Positions 57,154-64,000 of a stretch of 64,000 nt of DNA are shown in pieces. Each line of letters begins with the position of its first letter. The first letter of the stretch is position 1. The notes beneath the pieces were generated by a model that searched no databases, was not told where the DNA came from, and worked only from the letters and a program-made list of their open reading frames with translations. Made by a program: the position numbers and the translations under genes. Source of the stretch: a virus. The stretch spans positions 34,653-98,652 of the IMG/VR virus record IMGVR_UViG_3300042324_001793; one strand, given 5' to 3'.

Positions 57154-60100
57154 TTAGAATGAAGGAGTAAATCCTGTTGAGTTAGAAGCCAATTGACCTC
57201 CAGCTCTTGTGATTGTAATACGATTGATGAACTTGTGAATACCTCTTGGGAAGTCAACGATAATATCGATGATACCTGCATTGTTTTCAAGAACTTCAGG
57301 ACCGTTATTTGAATCATCAAATACAATATCGAAAGTTGCAATACCTCTAGCGTCTTGAACTGCAGTTAAGTAGTTTTTAACTAGAGTTTTAACTCTTAAT
57401 CGTGTAGTAGGATCATTGAATTCAAATAAGAAGTTCAATAAGATTCTCTCAACGTCTCTTTCGATTGTTACTAATGCCTCTCTAACGTGAACGTTATTAA
57501 GTGCTGATCTTACTCTTTGATAACCTGTGTTATTAGAGAAAATCATTACTCCAAAACCTCTACGTCTAACAATTAAGTTAAATCCAACAGGCTCTAAGTA
57601 AGCGCGATCGTCATCAGTTAAATCGTATTCAAGTCCAGTAACTTCAGCTTCTGTAATAATACCTCTTTTACCAGCAACGATAGAGAAAGTATTTCCACTT
57701 GAGTATTTCTTCATGTACGTGTTAGCAACGAACGCTGCAGGCGGAATAGATTTGTTTTTACCTCCTTCGAAAATTAACAAGTTAGGCATAAAGTATGCAG
57801 CGTAAGTAGAGATTGCAATACCATTTTTATCTCCAGTTGCAAATCCAAAAGTAAATGCTGGGTTAGAAGATAAATTACCACCAGTTGAAATGTATTCAGC
57901 TGATACTAAGTTAGTATTAAAATCAATAAAGCTTGGGTCACTTGATTTTTCGTATTGTGCTAAAGATGGAGCATTACAGATAGCTAACGCTTTTCCGTGA
58001 TTTGCTGCAAGTTGAACAAGTTGTTGTTTTGATGCATTTGAAATTTGACCTTCATACGAATCAATAATATAACGATAATCAAGAGTCTCATTATCCGCTA
58101 GAGTTGATGCAATATTAGTTGAATCAAACATATAGTCAAGAATTTCATCTTGTCTAGAAGCTGTACCGTTTGGATAAAGAGCAGTCTCATCAACTACCAT
58201 TGCTGGAACGTGGAAACCTCGTAAATTAGTTACGTAATTTTTAATTCCTTTATAAACCTTAACGGTTTGACCAGTAAGATCAATTCCTTGAACATTAGCA
58301 TCGTATGCATTATCTACCGTAATCGTGTACTTTAAAGTTTTAGTAGGAGTACTAGAAGGTCCAACTGGAACTGATATTAGTTGAGCGTAAACTGATTTAA
58401 TTTTTAAAACTCGATCTCTAATTACATTATCACCATTCGCATCAGTTGCGATCTTAGCTTTAATGTATTGACCTGGTACAAAGAACCCATCAATTAATGC
58501 TCTGCGTGCTGAGTCGTACGCTAAATTAACAGTTTCTTTCTTAGCCACATTTCCATAAAGATTCGTATTCAATGTGAACACTAATTGATTTGGAGAAAAA
58601 TACTGATAGTTATTTGCTCCAACTGTATTAAAGAAAGCTGAACTAGTTAAGTCAAACTCATAATTAAATTGGTTAACTACCGTTGATTTAATGTGTAATA
58701 ATTCAAGCGCTCCATCTGTGATGTATTGAGCATCTACTTGATTAGTTCTAGTTATATCCGAATATGCTGTAAATTCAATATACTTAATTTGACCAGTAGT
58801 TTGAGTTTTAACTAAGTTGTCAGTTCCTAAATATAGAGTAGTAGGAGTACTAGACGGTGCAGCTAAATAGTGTAAAGTATCTCCAGCTTTAACAAATCCA
58901 TTTGCCCATGCTTCATATAATTTACTTCCTTGAGTAGCCGTAATATAGAGGTCTCCACCTGTATTCATTGTGTATGTTTCACCAGCTGCTAAAGTAGTTG
59001 AGTGAGCAAGACCGTCTAACTCAAAGTAGTATTCGTATCCAGCTGATTTTTTGTAACTTAACACGTCGATTAGAGCAATTGGATCAGTTCCGCTTATTCC
59101 ATTATCTACAGTGTATAGTGTTTTACTACCATCAGTTGTATTAAGCTCACCAAATCCGTGACCTACTAAATCAATACGCTGTTGTGCAATAGGTTCAGTT
59201 GAACTACCGCTATTAAACGTAGAGCTAGTTAAGTCAATTAAGTCTACTTTTTTGTAGTCAATTGCACAAAATACGTTAGAGCTACTGAATTTTCTATTAA
59301 ACAGTGTATCTAATGATGCAGTTGATCCAGCCAAATCCTTAAAGTCAGGAATGATTGCTCCAATTGTACGATTAACTACAACAACATCTCTTAGTGATAA
59401 AAAGTCGTCCAGTTTAGAAAGAATGATTCCGTTTGCTGTAAAGTACTGTCTGTAAATAGGGTCAGTCGACAAACGAATATAGTCAGTCCAATCACCATCA
59501 ACTACTGCAAGCTCAACAAAGTAATCTGCAACATAATCGTCCGGGTGTAAAAATTCTGGAACTTCTACTCGGTCTCCTAATAGTTGATAGTATTCTTTAA
59601 CTTTAATATCATAACCAGTAGTATCAGCAATTCTTGCCCATGCAGTAACTGCTTTCTTAGAAAGATTTACTAAACTTAAGATTTTGTTAGCATCCTTGTC
59701 TATTGTTCCAGTCGCAGGGAACGTATCACCTAACGCAAGATTTTTGTATTTGTTAACCGCATCAACATCAGCGAACCACAATTTTTGAGTATTATAGAAT
59801 CTTGAAATGCTATCTTGATAAAGATTTGCCGACCACGTTGAATTGTTAGATGCTGACTCAGTATTAAATGTTGTAAAGTATGCAACATCTGTGTCAGCAA
59901 TCGGTAACAAGTTTAAAGCGTAAACTGGGCCTTGACGTAAAGCAACATCAATAGTTCTGTGGAAAAAGCTTCCGTTTTTTTCCAATTTAGTGTCAGTCTC
60001 ACCATATACAGCGGATAGTGAACGATTGTCATTCACTAATACTACTGAATTGATAGGTCCTTTTTTGCTAGAGCCGATTACTAATCTTCCAGTTGAAAGA

Positions 60101-60186
60101 GGTAAGCTAAGGTTAGTGCTTTCGTCAATTTCTACCGTATAGACACCACTTGCTTTGTATCGGTTCAGATTTAATTTTTCTGCCAT
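57154..60186 (-). CDS. Contractile tail sheath protein (gp18-like)
   Basis: A 1010-residue protein, larger than T4 gp18 (659). The N terminus has the sheath start pattern (YKASGVYTVEIDESTNLSLP, then GRLVIGSSKKGP). The C-terminal 200 residues carry the conserved sheath core: RRRGFGVMIFSNNTGYQRVRS-type block (read here as VRRRGFGVMIFSNNT), VREALVTIERDVERILLNF, FEFNDPTTRLRVKTLVKNYL and a final LLINRITITRAGG-like strand (KFINRITITRAGG). The 300-odd extra residues lie in the middle, as surface domains usually do. Two late-type motifs stand upstream at 60209 and 60273. It is transcribed towards a shared terminator with the plus-strand operon. Confidence 0.92.
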   Translation of the reverse strand: MAEKLNLNRYKASGVYTVEIDESTNLSLPLSTGRLVIGSSKKGPINSVVLVNDNRSLSAVYGETDTKLEKNGSFFHRTIDVALRQGPVYALNLLPIADTDVAYFTTFNTESASNNSTWSANLYQDSISRFYNTQKLWFADVDAVNKYKNLALGDTFPATGTIDKDANKILSLVNLSKKAVTAWARIADTTGYDIKVKEYYQLLGDRVEVPEFLHPDDYVADYFVELAVVDGDWTDYIRLSTDPIYRQYFTANGIILSKLDDFLSLRDVVVVNRTIGAIIPDFKDLAGSTASLDTLFNRKFSSSNVFCAIDYKKVDLIDLTSSTFNSGSSTEPIAQQRIDLVGHGFGELNTTDGSKTLYTVDNGISGTDPIALIDVLSYKKSAGYEYYFELDGLAHSTTLAAGETYTMNTGGDLYITATQGSKLYEAWANGFVKAGDTLHYLAAPSSTPTTLYLGTDNLVKTQTTGQIKYIEFTAYSDITRTNQVDAQYITDGALELLHIKSTVVNQFNYEFDLTSSAFFNTVGANNYQYFSPNQLVFTLNTNLYGNVAKKETVNLAYDSARRALIDGFFVPGQYIKAKIATDANGDNVIRDRVLKIKSVYAQLISVPVGPSSTPTKTLKYTITVDNAYDANVQGIDLTGQTVKVYKGIKNYVTNLRGFHVPAMVVDETALYPNGTASRQDEILDYMFDSTNIASTLADNETLDYRYIIDSYEGQISNASKQQLVQLAANHGKALAICNAPSLAQYEKSSDPSFIDFNTNLVSAEYISTGGNLSSNPAFTFGFATGDKNGIAISTYAAYFMPNLLIFEGGKNKSIPPAAFVANTYMKKYSSGNTFSIVAGKRGIITEAEVTGLEYDLTDDDRAYLEPVGFNLIVRRRGFGVMIFSNNTGYQRVRSALNNVHVREALVTIERDVERILLNFLFEFNDPTTRLRVKTLVKNYLTAVQDARGIATFDIVFDDSNNGPEVLENNAGIIDIIVDFPRGIHKFINRITITRAGGQLASNSTGFTPSF

Positions 60187-60208
60187 CGAGTTTGCGTATT
60201 ATTTTAAG

Positions 60209-60221
60209 TTATTTATTTATC
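60209..60221 (-). promoter_or_regulatory. Candidate late promoter of the tail sheath (GATAAATAAATAA)
   Basis: Minus-strand GATAAATAAATAACTT lies about 23 nt before the sheath ATG; it contains two overlapping ATAAATAA registers. Confidence 0.65.
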
Positions 60222-60272
60222 GCATTAGTCCCAAATTCATAACTTTTGAACTTGGTCTAGTTGTTGCTACTG

Positions 60273-60282
60273 TTATTTATCA
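60273..60282 (-). promoter_or_regulatory. Second late-type motif upstream of the tail sheath (TGATAAATAACAG)
   Basis: Minus-strand TGATAAATAACAG, about 87 nt before the sheath ATG, matches the extended form also seen before the fibre gene at 11728 and the packaged-protein gene at 51984. Confidence 0.55.
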
Positions 60283-60350
60283 GTATTATTCTAACTAAAC
60301 TTAAACCTTTTTCACTTTTAGGGTAAAAGATCCTGTAAAACTACATAAAT

Positions 60351-60830
60351 ATGGCAAATACAGACAACTCGTGTGCAAAATTAGAAATTAAAGATCACTG
60401 GTCAGACAGAACAGAAGTGAACGAAGACACATTAGGCCAAATCATGGACATTCAGGCTGATACACAAAAGAATGTTTACGGGTATGACTTTGCCAACATG
60501 AATCTTAGGGAGCTTATGACCTTTTGGCACATGAATAACCATGCAATGATAGATGAGATCCACGAAGCAACCGATGCATTAGGTGGAATCAATGACGGTT
60601 CAGGTAATGCTATTTGGAAGCGTTGGAAATCCGCACATGAAGGCTACTCAGATAAAAAGTTCTCAGATTTATCAGAGTCTGATCAGCTTGAGTGCAAATT
60701 TGAAATAATTGATATGCTACACTTCTTTATGAACTATGCAGTATCAGTAGGAATGACTTCTCAGGAAATGTTCAATATGTACATGTCTAAGAATGAGGAG
60801 AACAAGGCTCGCCAACAGAGAGGTTATTAA
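60351..60830 (+). CDS. Dimeric all-alpha dUTPase (MazG-type superfamily)
   Basis: A 159-residue helical protein with the dimeric dUTPase layout: FWHMNNHAMIDEIHEATDAL (Glu/Asp-rich first metal-binding helix), WKRWKSAHEG, then KFEIIDMLHFFMNYAVSVGM (E-x-x-D second metal-binding helix) and a C-terminal YMSKNEENKARQQRGY with basic residues for the phosphate tail. It hydrolyses dUTP to dUMP, preventing uracil incorporation and feeding thymidylate synthesis. It opens the plus-strand polymerase block, 18 nt before polB. Confidence 0.85.
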   Translation: MANTDNSCAKLEIKDHWSDRTEVNEDTLGQIMDIQADTQKNVYGYDFANMNLRELMTFWHMNNHAMIDEIHEATDALGGINDGSGNAIWKRWKSAHEGYSDKKFSDLSESDQLECKFEIIDMLHFFMNYAVSVGMTSQEMFNMYMSKNEENKARQQRGY

Positions 60831-60848
60831 TTTAGTAAAATATACAAT

Positions 60849-62231
60849 ATGATTGTAAGTACAGAATTTCACACAGAAGACTCAGCTCTTCTAATCTCAT
60901 ATTATAAACCAGATGGAAATATCGGATTCATGAAGAAACCAATACTTCCGCATGACCTGTACAACTGGAATCTAACGCCAACTCCAACTGAACATAGAAA
61001 TTGGGATGGAAGATTCCTAAAGAAGGTTCAAGGAAAATGGTTAAGTCGATTTAGGCTTGAAGAGTTAACTCAAACTAGGTTAGCCGAAACTGAGCTCGCT
61101 TCAATTTATTCAGATGATAGCCCAAAGAAATACTATCTGGATATTGAGATTCAGCTTATTTCTCAAGATTTCCCAGATCCAGCTAAAGCCGCAATGCCGG
61201 TTAATATGATTACTTTCGTAAATGAAGATAACGTATGTTTCGTAATGTCAACTATGCGAGATCTTGCACCTGATGTAGTTACTCGACTAGAAGACGAAGT
61301 AAATGATTATTTTAAAGCGCATGAGCAAACGTTCGTAGTTAAGCACCTATTCTTTGAACATGAAGAAGACTTAATGAAAACTTTCTTTCACAAAGTTCTT
61401 CCAAAGATTCCTTTCTTAACAGGCTGGAACGTAATTGGATTTGACTGGTTGTATTTAATTAATCGTTGTAAGAATTTAGGAATTGAACCAATGTTAAACA
61501 TGCCTTCTAAAACCCTAATCGGCAAGGCCAAAATGCCAGTTCACTTAGGACTTCTGGATTACATGGAAGTGTTTATGAATACTAAACCTTACAAAGTAGT
61601 TGAGAATTACAAGTTAGATTACATTGCAAATTTAGTATTAGGAACAACTAAATTACATAGTGAATATGCAACAATGATGGAAGCTCAGCAAGACGTTGAG
61701 AACTTTACAAAGTATAACATTATCGATACAATTCTAGTTAAACTAATTGAAGATAAGCTTGGATTGCTTGATGTAGCCTTCGCTATCTCCAAGTTTGCAA
61801 AGGTCGATGTATCAAAAGTATTCTCTGCAGTATTCATTACTGAAACTCTAATGTGTCGTGAATTCTTAGAAAGAGGTTTGTATATGGCAAACGACCGAAG
61901 AGAATTAGAAGAAGATGCAACTTACGATGGAGCATACGTCGCTAAGCCTGAACCTGGATATTACAAATACGTTTCATGTTTTGACTTTGCCTCAATGTAT
62001 CCCAATATCCAAATCCAATTTAATATTTCACCAGATTCATACGGTGGAAAAATTAAAGCTGGTCAAGAACCTACGATTGATCAGGTCTTAACCAAGAACG
62101 ACACGTTATTTACTAAGAAATACGATTCAGCTGCTCGAACTATTTTAACAAGACTATACAATGGTCGTGTTGATACTAAGGACGAAATGAAAAAATTAGA
62201 AGAACAATTGTCCAGTGATAAAGTGGCTTAA
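60849..62231 (+). CDS. Family B DNA polymerase, N-terminal part (exonuclease and palm motif A; split)
   Basis: A 460-residue protein, about half of T4 gp43 (898). It has Exo I YYLDIEIQLIS, Exo II FLTGWNVIGFDWLY, Exo III KYNIIDTILVKL, and polymerase motif A SCFDFASMYPNIQIQFNISP (catalytic Asp). It ends with TKDEMKKLEEQLSSDKVA at a clean TAA. Motif B (KxxxNSxYG) and motif C (DTD), needed for nucleotide binding and catalysis, are missing. No reading frame downstream in the window supplies them, so the rest must lie elsewhere, as in T4-related phages with split gene 43, or the gene is broken. Follows the dUTPase by 18 nt. Confidence 0.85.
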   Translation: MIVSTEFHTEDSALLISYYKPDGNIGFMKKPILPHDLYNWNLTPTPTEHRNWDGRFLKKVQGKWLSRFRLEELTQTRLAETELASIYSDDSPKKYYLDIEIQLISQDFPDPAKAAMPVNMITFVNEDNVCFVMSTMRDLAPDVVTRLEDEVNDYFKAHEQTFVVKHLFFEHEEDLMKTFFHKVLPKIPFLTGWNVIGFDWLYLINRCKNLGIEPMLNMPSKTLIGKAKMPVHLGLLDYMEVFMNTKPYKVVENYKLDYIANLVLGTTKLHSEYATMMEAQQDVENFTKYNIIDTILVKLIEDKLGLLDVAFAISKFAKVDVSKVFSAVFITETLMCREFLERGLYMANDRRELEEDATYDGAYVAKPEPGYYKYVSCFDFASMYPNIQIQFNISPDSYGGKIKAGQEPTIDQVLTKNDTLFTKKYDSAARTILTRLYNGRVDTKDEMKKLEEQLSSDKVA

Positions 62232-62250
62232 AAAAATAAAAAACATAATT

Positions 62251-62895
62251 ATGAATTACGATATCGAAACGATGATGGCTATTAAGAGTAGCTTTCAATC
62301 AAATGAGTTTCAATGGATTAAAACAAATGATCCACGAAAAGCTGGTACTATTGTAACCGTTAGGGACGTACTGCCTGGACGAAACGGTCGATTTCTAGCA
62401 GTCCTATCTGATGGAAGTCAAATGGACACAGATGCAGTTTCATCAGACTTAATGATGATCACTGACGACCAGCCTAGATTATCAATGGCTGAAATCCAGT
62501 CAATTAACTACATACCTTCCTTAACTGAAGATATTCAAGTTGCTCCCGAAATTCCTGCTGAATTTGCTAATACGGTAAAAGAGATTGCACCAGTAGCTAG
62601 ACCTGCTGAACCAGTTAATCAAACAGCTCTTCGTCAACAAGTTCAAGTAGATCCAAGCGATCTATTTGGAATGTTTTCATTGGAGGATACTGACCTAAAC
62701 TTAGCAGTTAGGATTAAACTTCCAAGTAAGAGTCTATTGAAAATGATGTACACTAATTCCAAGAACAAAGAGGAGTTTTTGACTAAACTGTCAAACTATA
62801 TAAATAACAGCATAACCGTTGATGCGATTAAGAAAACTATGAAGAAGACTTTAAGCGCATCACCTAAACAAAAAGGAGTAGCCGCAAATGACTAA
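62251..62895 (+). CDS. Unknown protein directly after the split polymerase
   Basis: A 214-residue protein from the ATG at 62251, which follows an A-rich leader; an in-frame GTG at 62215 lies inside polB and is less likely. The first 70 residues are a small beta-like domain (RKAGTIVTVRDVLPGRNGRFLAVL). A Pro/Ala/Glu-rich linker (EIPAEFANTVKEIAP) follows, then a helical C terminus with Lys-rich ends (FLTKLSNYINNS, IKKTMKKTLSASPK). It overlaps the next gene by 8 nt (ATGACTAA). I do not recognise it. It shows no polymerase motif, so it is not the missing half of the polymerase. Confidence 0.75.
   Translation: MNYDIETMMAIKSSFQSNEFQWIKTNDPRKAGTIVTVRDVLPGRNGRFLAVLSDGSQMDTDAVSSDLMMITDDQPRLSMAEIQSINYIPSLTEDIQVAPEIPAEFANTVKEIAPVARPAEPVNQTALRQQVQVDPSDLFGMFSLEDTDLNLAVRIKLPSKSLLKMMYTNSKNKEEFLTKLSNYINNSITVDAIKKTMKKTLSASPKQKGVAAND
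62799..62807 (+). promoter_or_regulatory. Possible internal late promoter TATAAATAACAG
   Basis: Identical over 12 bases to the motif at 51984, about 80 nt before the Nudix-like gene, but inside a coding region. Confidence 0.3.
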
Positions 62896-63445
62896 TAACG
62901 AAACTAGAACCCAAATCGGAAAATTTAAGGTGTTAACTTTAAAAAAGGACCAACATTCAGCCGATTACTTATCAGATGATCTAGATTATATCTGCATTAT
63001 TCCATTTGAATTAAGCCCAGATACTAAGTCAATTAAGTCAATATTTTTACTCGAGTCTCCGAATATGGTAAATGGCCAAACCGGTAATTCATTAGTAATT
63101 GACACAGTTAACCCAGATCTAGATAAAACTCCATACGACTCAGTATGTCGAGCTTTAATTGAGGAAGCTGGTTTAAATATCGATGAGGTTGGACTTACTG
63201 AAGACAGTATTTTTTACTTGGGAGATATTTCAATGAATTCTCCAATGTCGCTAAAGATGCACTGTTACGGAGTTAACCTAACTTCAAAGAACGACATTTC
63301 TTTTACTCGAAACCTATCAAAGGACCACTTCACTAAAGATAATTCTAATATAGTGAAAGTCGGATTTCACCAAGTAGTAAATGGAGACTACTCAGACACA
63401 ACGGTCCTTTCTGGATCATTTTTATTAATTTCATACTTTAACTAA
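62888..63445 (+). CDS. Nudix hydrolase-like protein
   Basis: A 185-residue protein. Residues around 75-100 include PYDSVCRALIEEAGLNIDEV, close to the Nudix box GX5EX7REUXEEXGU but with Ala in place of the first Glu of the REU part. The strands before (YICIIPFELS, IKSIFLLES) and after (IFYLGDISMNSPMSLKMHCYGVNL) match the Nudix alpha/beta/alpha order. If active it would cleave a nucleoside diphosphate derivative; the degenerate box leaves activity in doubt. It overlaps the previous gene and lies before the uvsX hairpin. Confidence 0.6.
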   Translation: MTNNETRTQIGKFKVLTLKKDQHSADYLSDDLDYICIIPFELSPDTKSIKSIFLLESPNMVNGQTGNSLVIDTVNPDLDKTPYDSVCRALIEEAGLNIDEVGLTEDSIFYLGDISMNSPMSLKMHCYGVNLTSKNDISFTRNLSKDHFTKDNSNIVKVGFHQVVNGDYSDTTVLSGSFLLISYFN

Positions 63446-63449
63446 ACCC

Positions 63450-63481
63450 ATTTTAGTATCCCTTGTAAAAGATACTAAAAT
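63450..63481 (+). promoter_or_regulatory. 11-bp perfect hairpin just upstream of uvsX
   Basis: ATTTTAGTATC (63450-63460) and GATACTAAAAT (63471-63481) are exact reverse complements around a 10-nt loop, ending 12 nt before the uvsX ATG; AATTTTT follows. It may terminate the Nudix operon, act as an operator, or hide the uvsX start region in the mRNA. Confidence 0.55.
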
Positions 63482-63493
63482 AATTTTTACAAC

Positions 63494-64000
63494 ATGGCAA
63501 AAACAACAATGGACGCTTTCGCTAAGTTTAACGACTTGCTCGAAAAGAAAGTAAAATCAAAAATTGAGATTCGCGGATTCTCTGACATCGAAGAGTACAT
63601 CCCGACTGGAAACTACTTATTAAATGCTCAAATGTCAGGATCCCTTTTTGGAGGTTATCCTAACACTCGTAGTATTGGAATTGCTGGAGACTCAGGTTCA
63701 GGTAAAACATTCTTATGTTTAAATGCAGTTCGTGAGTTGCAGAAGAAAGACTACATGGTAATCTATATTGACACCGAAGGTGCAATCGATTCAAGTGATT
63801 ACGTTAAATTTGGAGTAGACTTAACTAAATTAAAATATTTACGTATGGGCCTTATCAGCGAAGTTAAATTCTTCGTTCATGACCTAATTGAAACAATTAA
63901 AGAAAATCCAGGACTTAAGCTTGCTCTATTTGTAGATTCAGTAGGAATGTTGGATACTGATAAAAGTCAACGTGATATGGATGCAGGTAAAAACGCTGCA
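63494..64000 (+). CDS. uvsX: UvsX/RecA-like recombinase (partial, C terminus beyond right edge)
   Basis: 169 codons are visible from the ATG at 63494. The N terminus is short (MAKTTMDAFAKFNDLLEK), followed by EYIPTGNYLLNAQMSG, the Walker A loop GIAGDSGSGKTFLCLN, MVIYIDTEGAIDS (catalytic Glu region) and LALFVDSVGMLD (Walker B). This is the order of the T4 UvsX recombinase, which pairs DNA strands for recombination-dependent replication. It is preceded by an 11-bp hairpin and an A-rich leader. The DNA-binding loops and C terminus lie outside the window. Confidence 0.9.
   Translation, partial: MAKTTMDAFAKFNDLLEKKVKSKIEIRGFSDIEEYIPTGNYLLNAQMSGSLFGGYPNTRSIGIAGDSGSGKTFLCLNAVRELQKKDYMVIYIDTEGAIDSSDYVKFGVDLTKLKYLRMGLISEVKFFVHDLIETIKENPGLKLALFVDSVGMLDTDKSQRDMDAGKNAA

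Noticed and set aside
62215-62250. Longer start (GTG at 62215) for the gene after polB
   Set aside because: It would overlap the end of polB by 17 nt and add a Lys-rich stretch; the ATG at 62251 has the A-rich leader typical here.
62150-62260. A simple frameshift rejoining the polymerase to the next frame
   Set aside because: The downstream frames do not encode motif B or C or any polymerase-like sequence, so an indel here would not restore the enzyme.

Overview
The window looks like part of a large T4-related myovirus genome whose host is probably a Bacteroidetes (Flavobacteriia-like) bacterium. The phage assignment rests on T4-type core genes: a contractile tail sheath, a gp55-like late sigma factor, a gp32-like single-strand DNA-binding protein, an RNase H of the FEN type, a family B DNA polymerase segment and a UvsX/RecA recombinase. 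The host guess rests on a small gene that looks like the Bacteroidetes histone H1-like Hc1 family, and on A-rich leaders without Shine-Dalgarno sequences in front of nearly every gene.

Layout. Positions 1-38905 hold a late virion module, almost all on the minus strand. From its upstream end it contains a gp7/P2 gpI-like wedge candidate, a run of very large baseplate or fibre proteins (one with a seven-bladed delta-60 propeller), a LamG-containing protein, an amidoligase-like enzyme, a protein with mucin-like Thr repeats, a glycosyltransferase, a fibre protein, and a giant collagen-like fibre gene that runs off the left edge (at least 3196 codons). One plus-strand gene of unknown function (18737-19528) is embedded in it. 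Positions 38955-40044 carry the late sigma factor and a RuvC-like resolvase, also on the minus strand. The divergent gap 40045-40283 holds arrays of CTTA repeats around an AT palindrome. From 40284 to 57048 the plus strand carries a DnaQ-like exonuclease, GroEL, a 1452-residue unknown protein, an S1-domain RNA-binding protein, ribonucleotide reductase (nrdB, nrdA), two small proteins with T4-like capsid-targeting N termini, the Hc1-like protein, the SSB, RNase H, GroES and a HAD nucleotidase. The tail sheath (57154-60186) is on the minus strand. The plus strand then resumes with dUTPase, the N-terminal part of DNA polymerase, an unknown protein, a Nudix-like protein and uvsX, which is cut by the right edge.

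How it works together. The replication and nucleotide genes (RNR, dUTPase, nucleotidase, SSB, RNase H, polymerase, UvsX) form a T4-like DNA synthesis set. The gp55-like factor probably drives the late virion genes through an ATAAATAA motif that recurs in front of most late transcription units. The phage encodes both GroEL and GroES. The fibre region pairs extremely Ser/Thr/Gly-rich proteins with a putative glycosyltransferase, suggesting a glycosylated virion surface.

The points most worth following are the giant collagen gene with its quantised roughly 171-nt super-repeat, the polymerase that ends before motifs B and C, the trio of candidate packaged proteins, the CTTA repeat region, and a large folded RNA element in the nrdB leader. 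No gap longer than 300 bases lacks a gene; the largest are 40045-40283, 48326-48525 and 60187-60350. All family calls were made by eye, without database searches.
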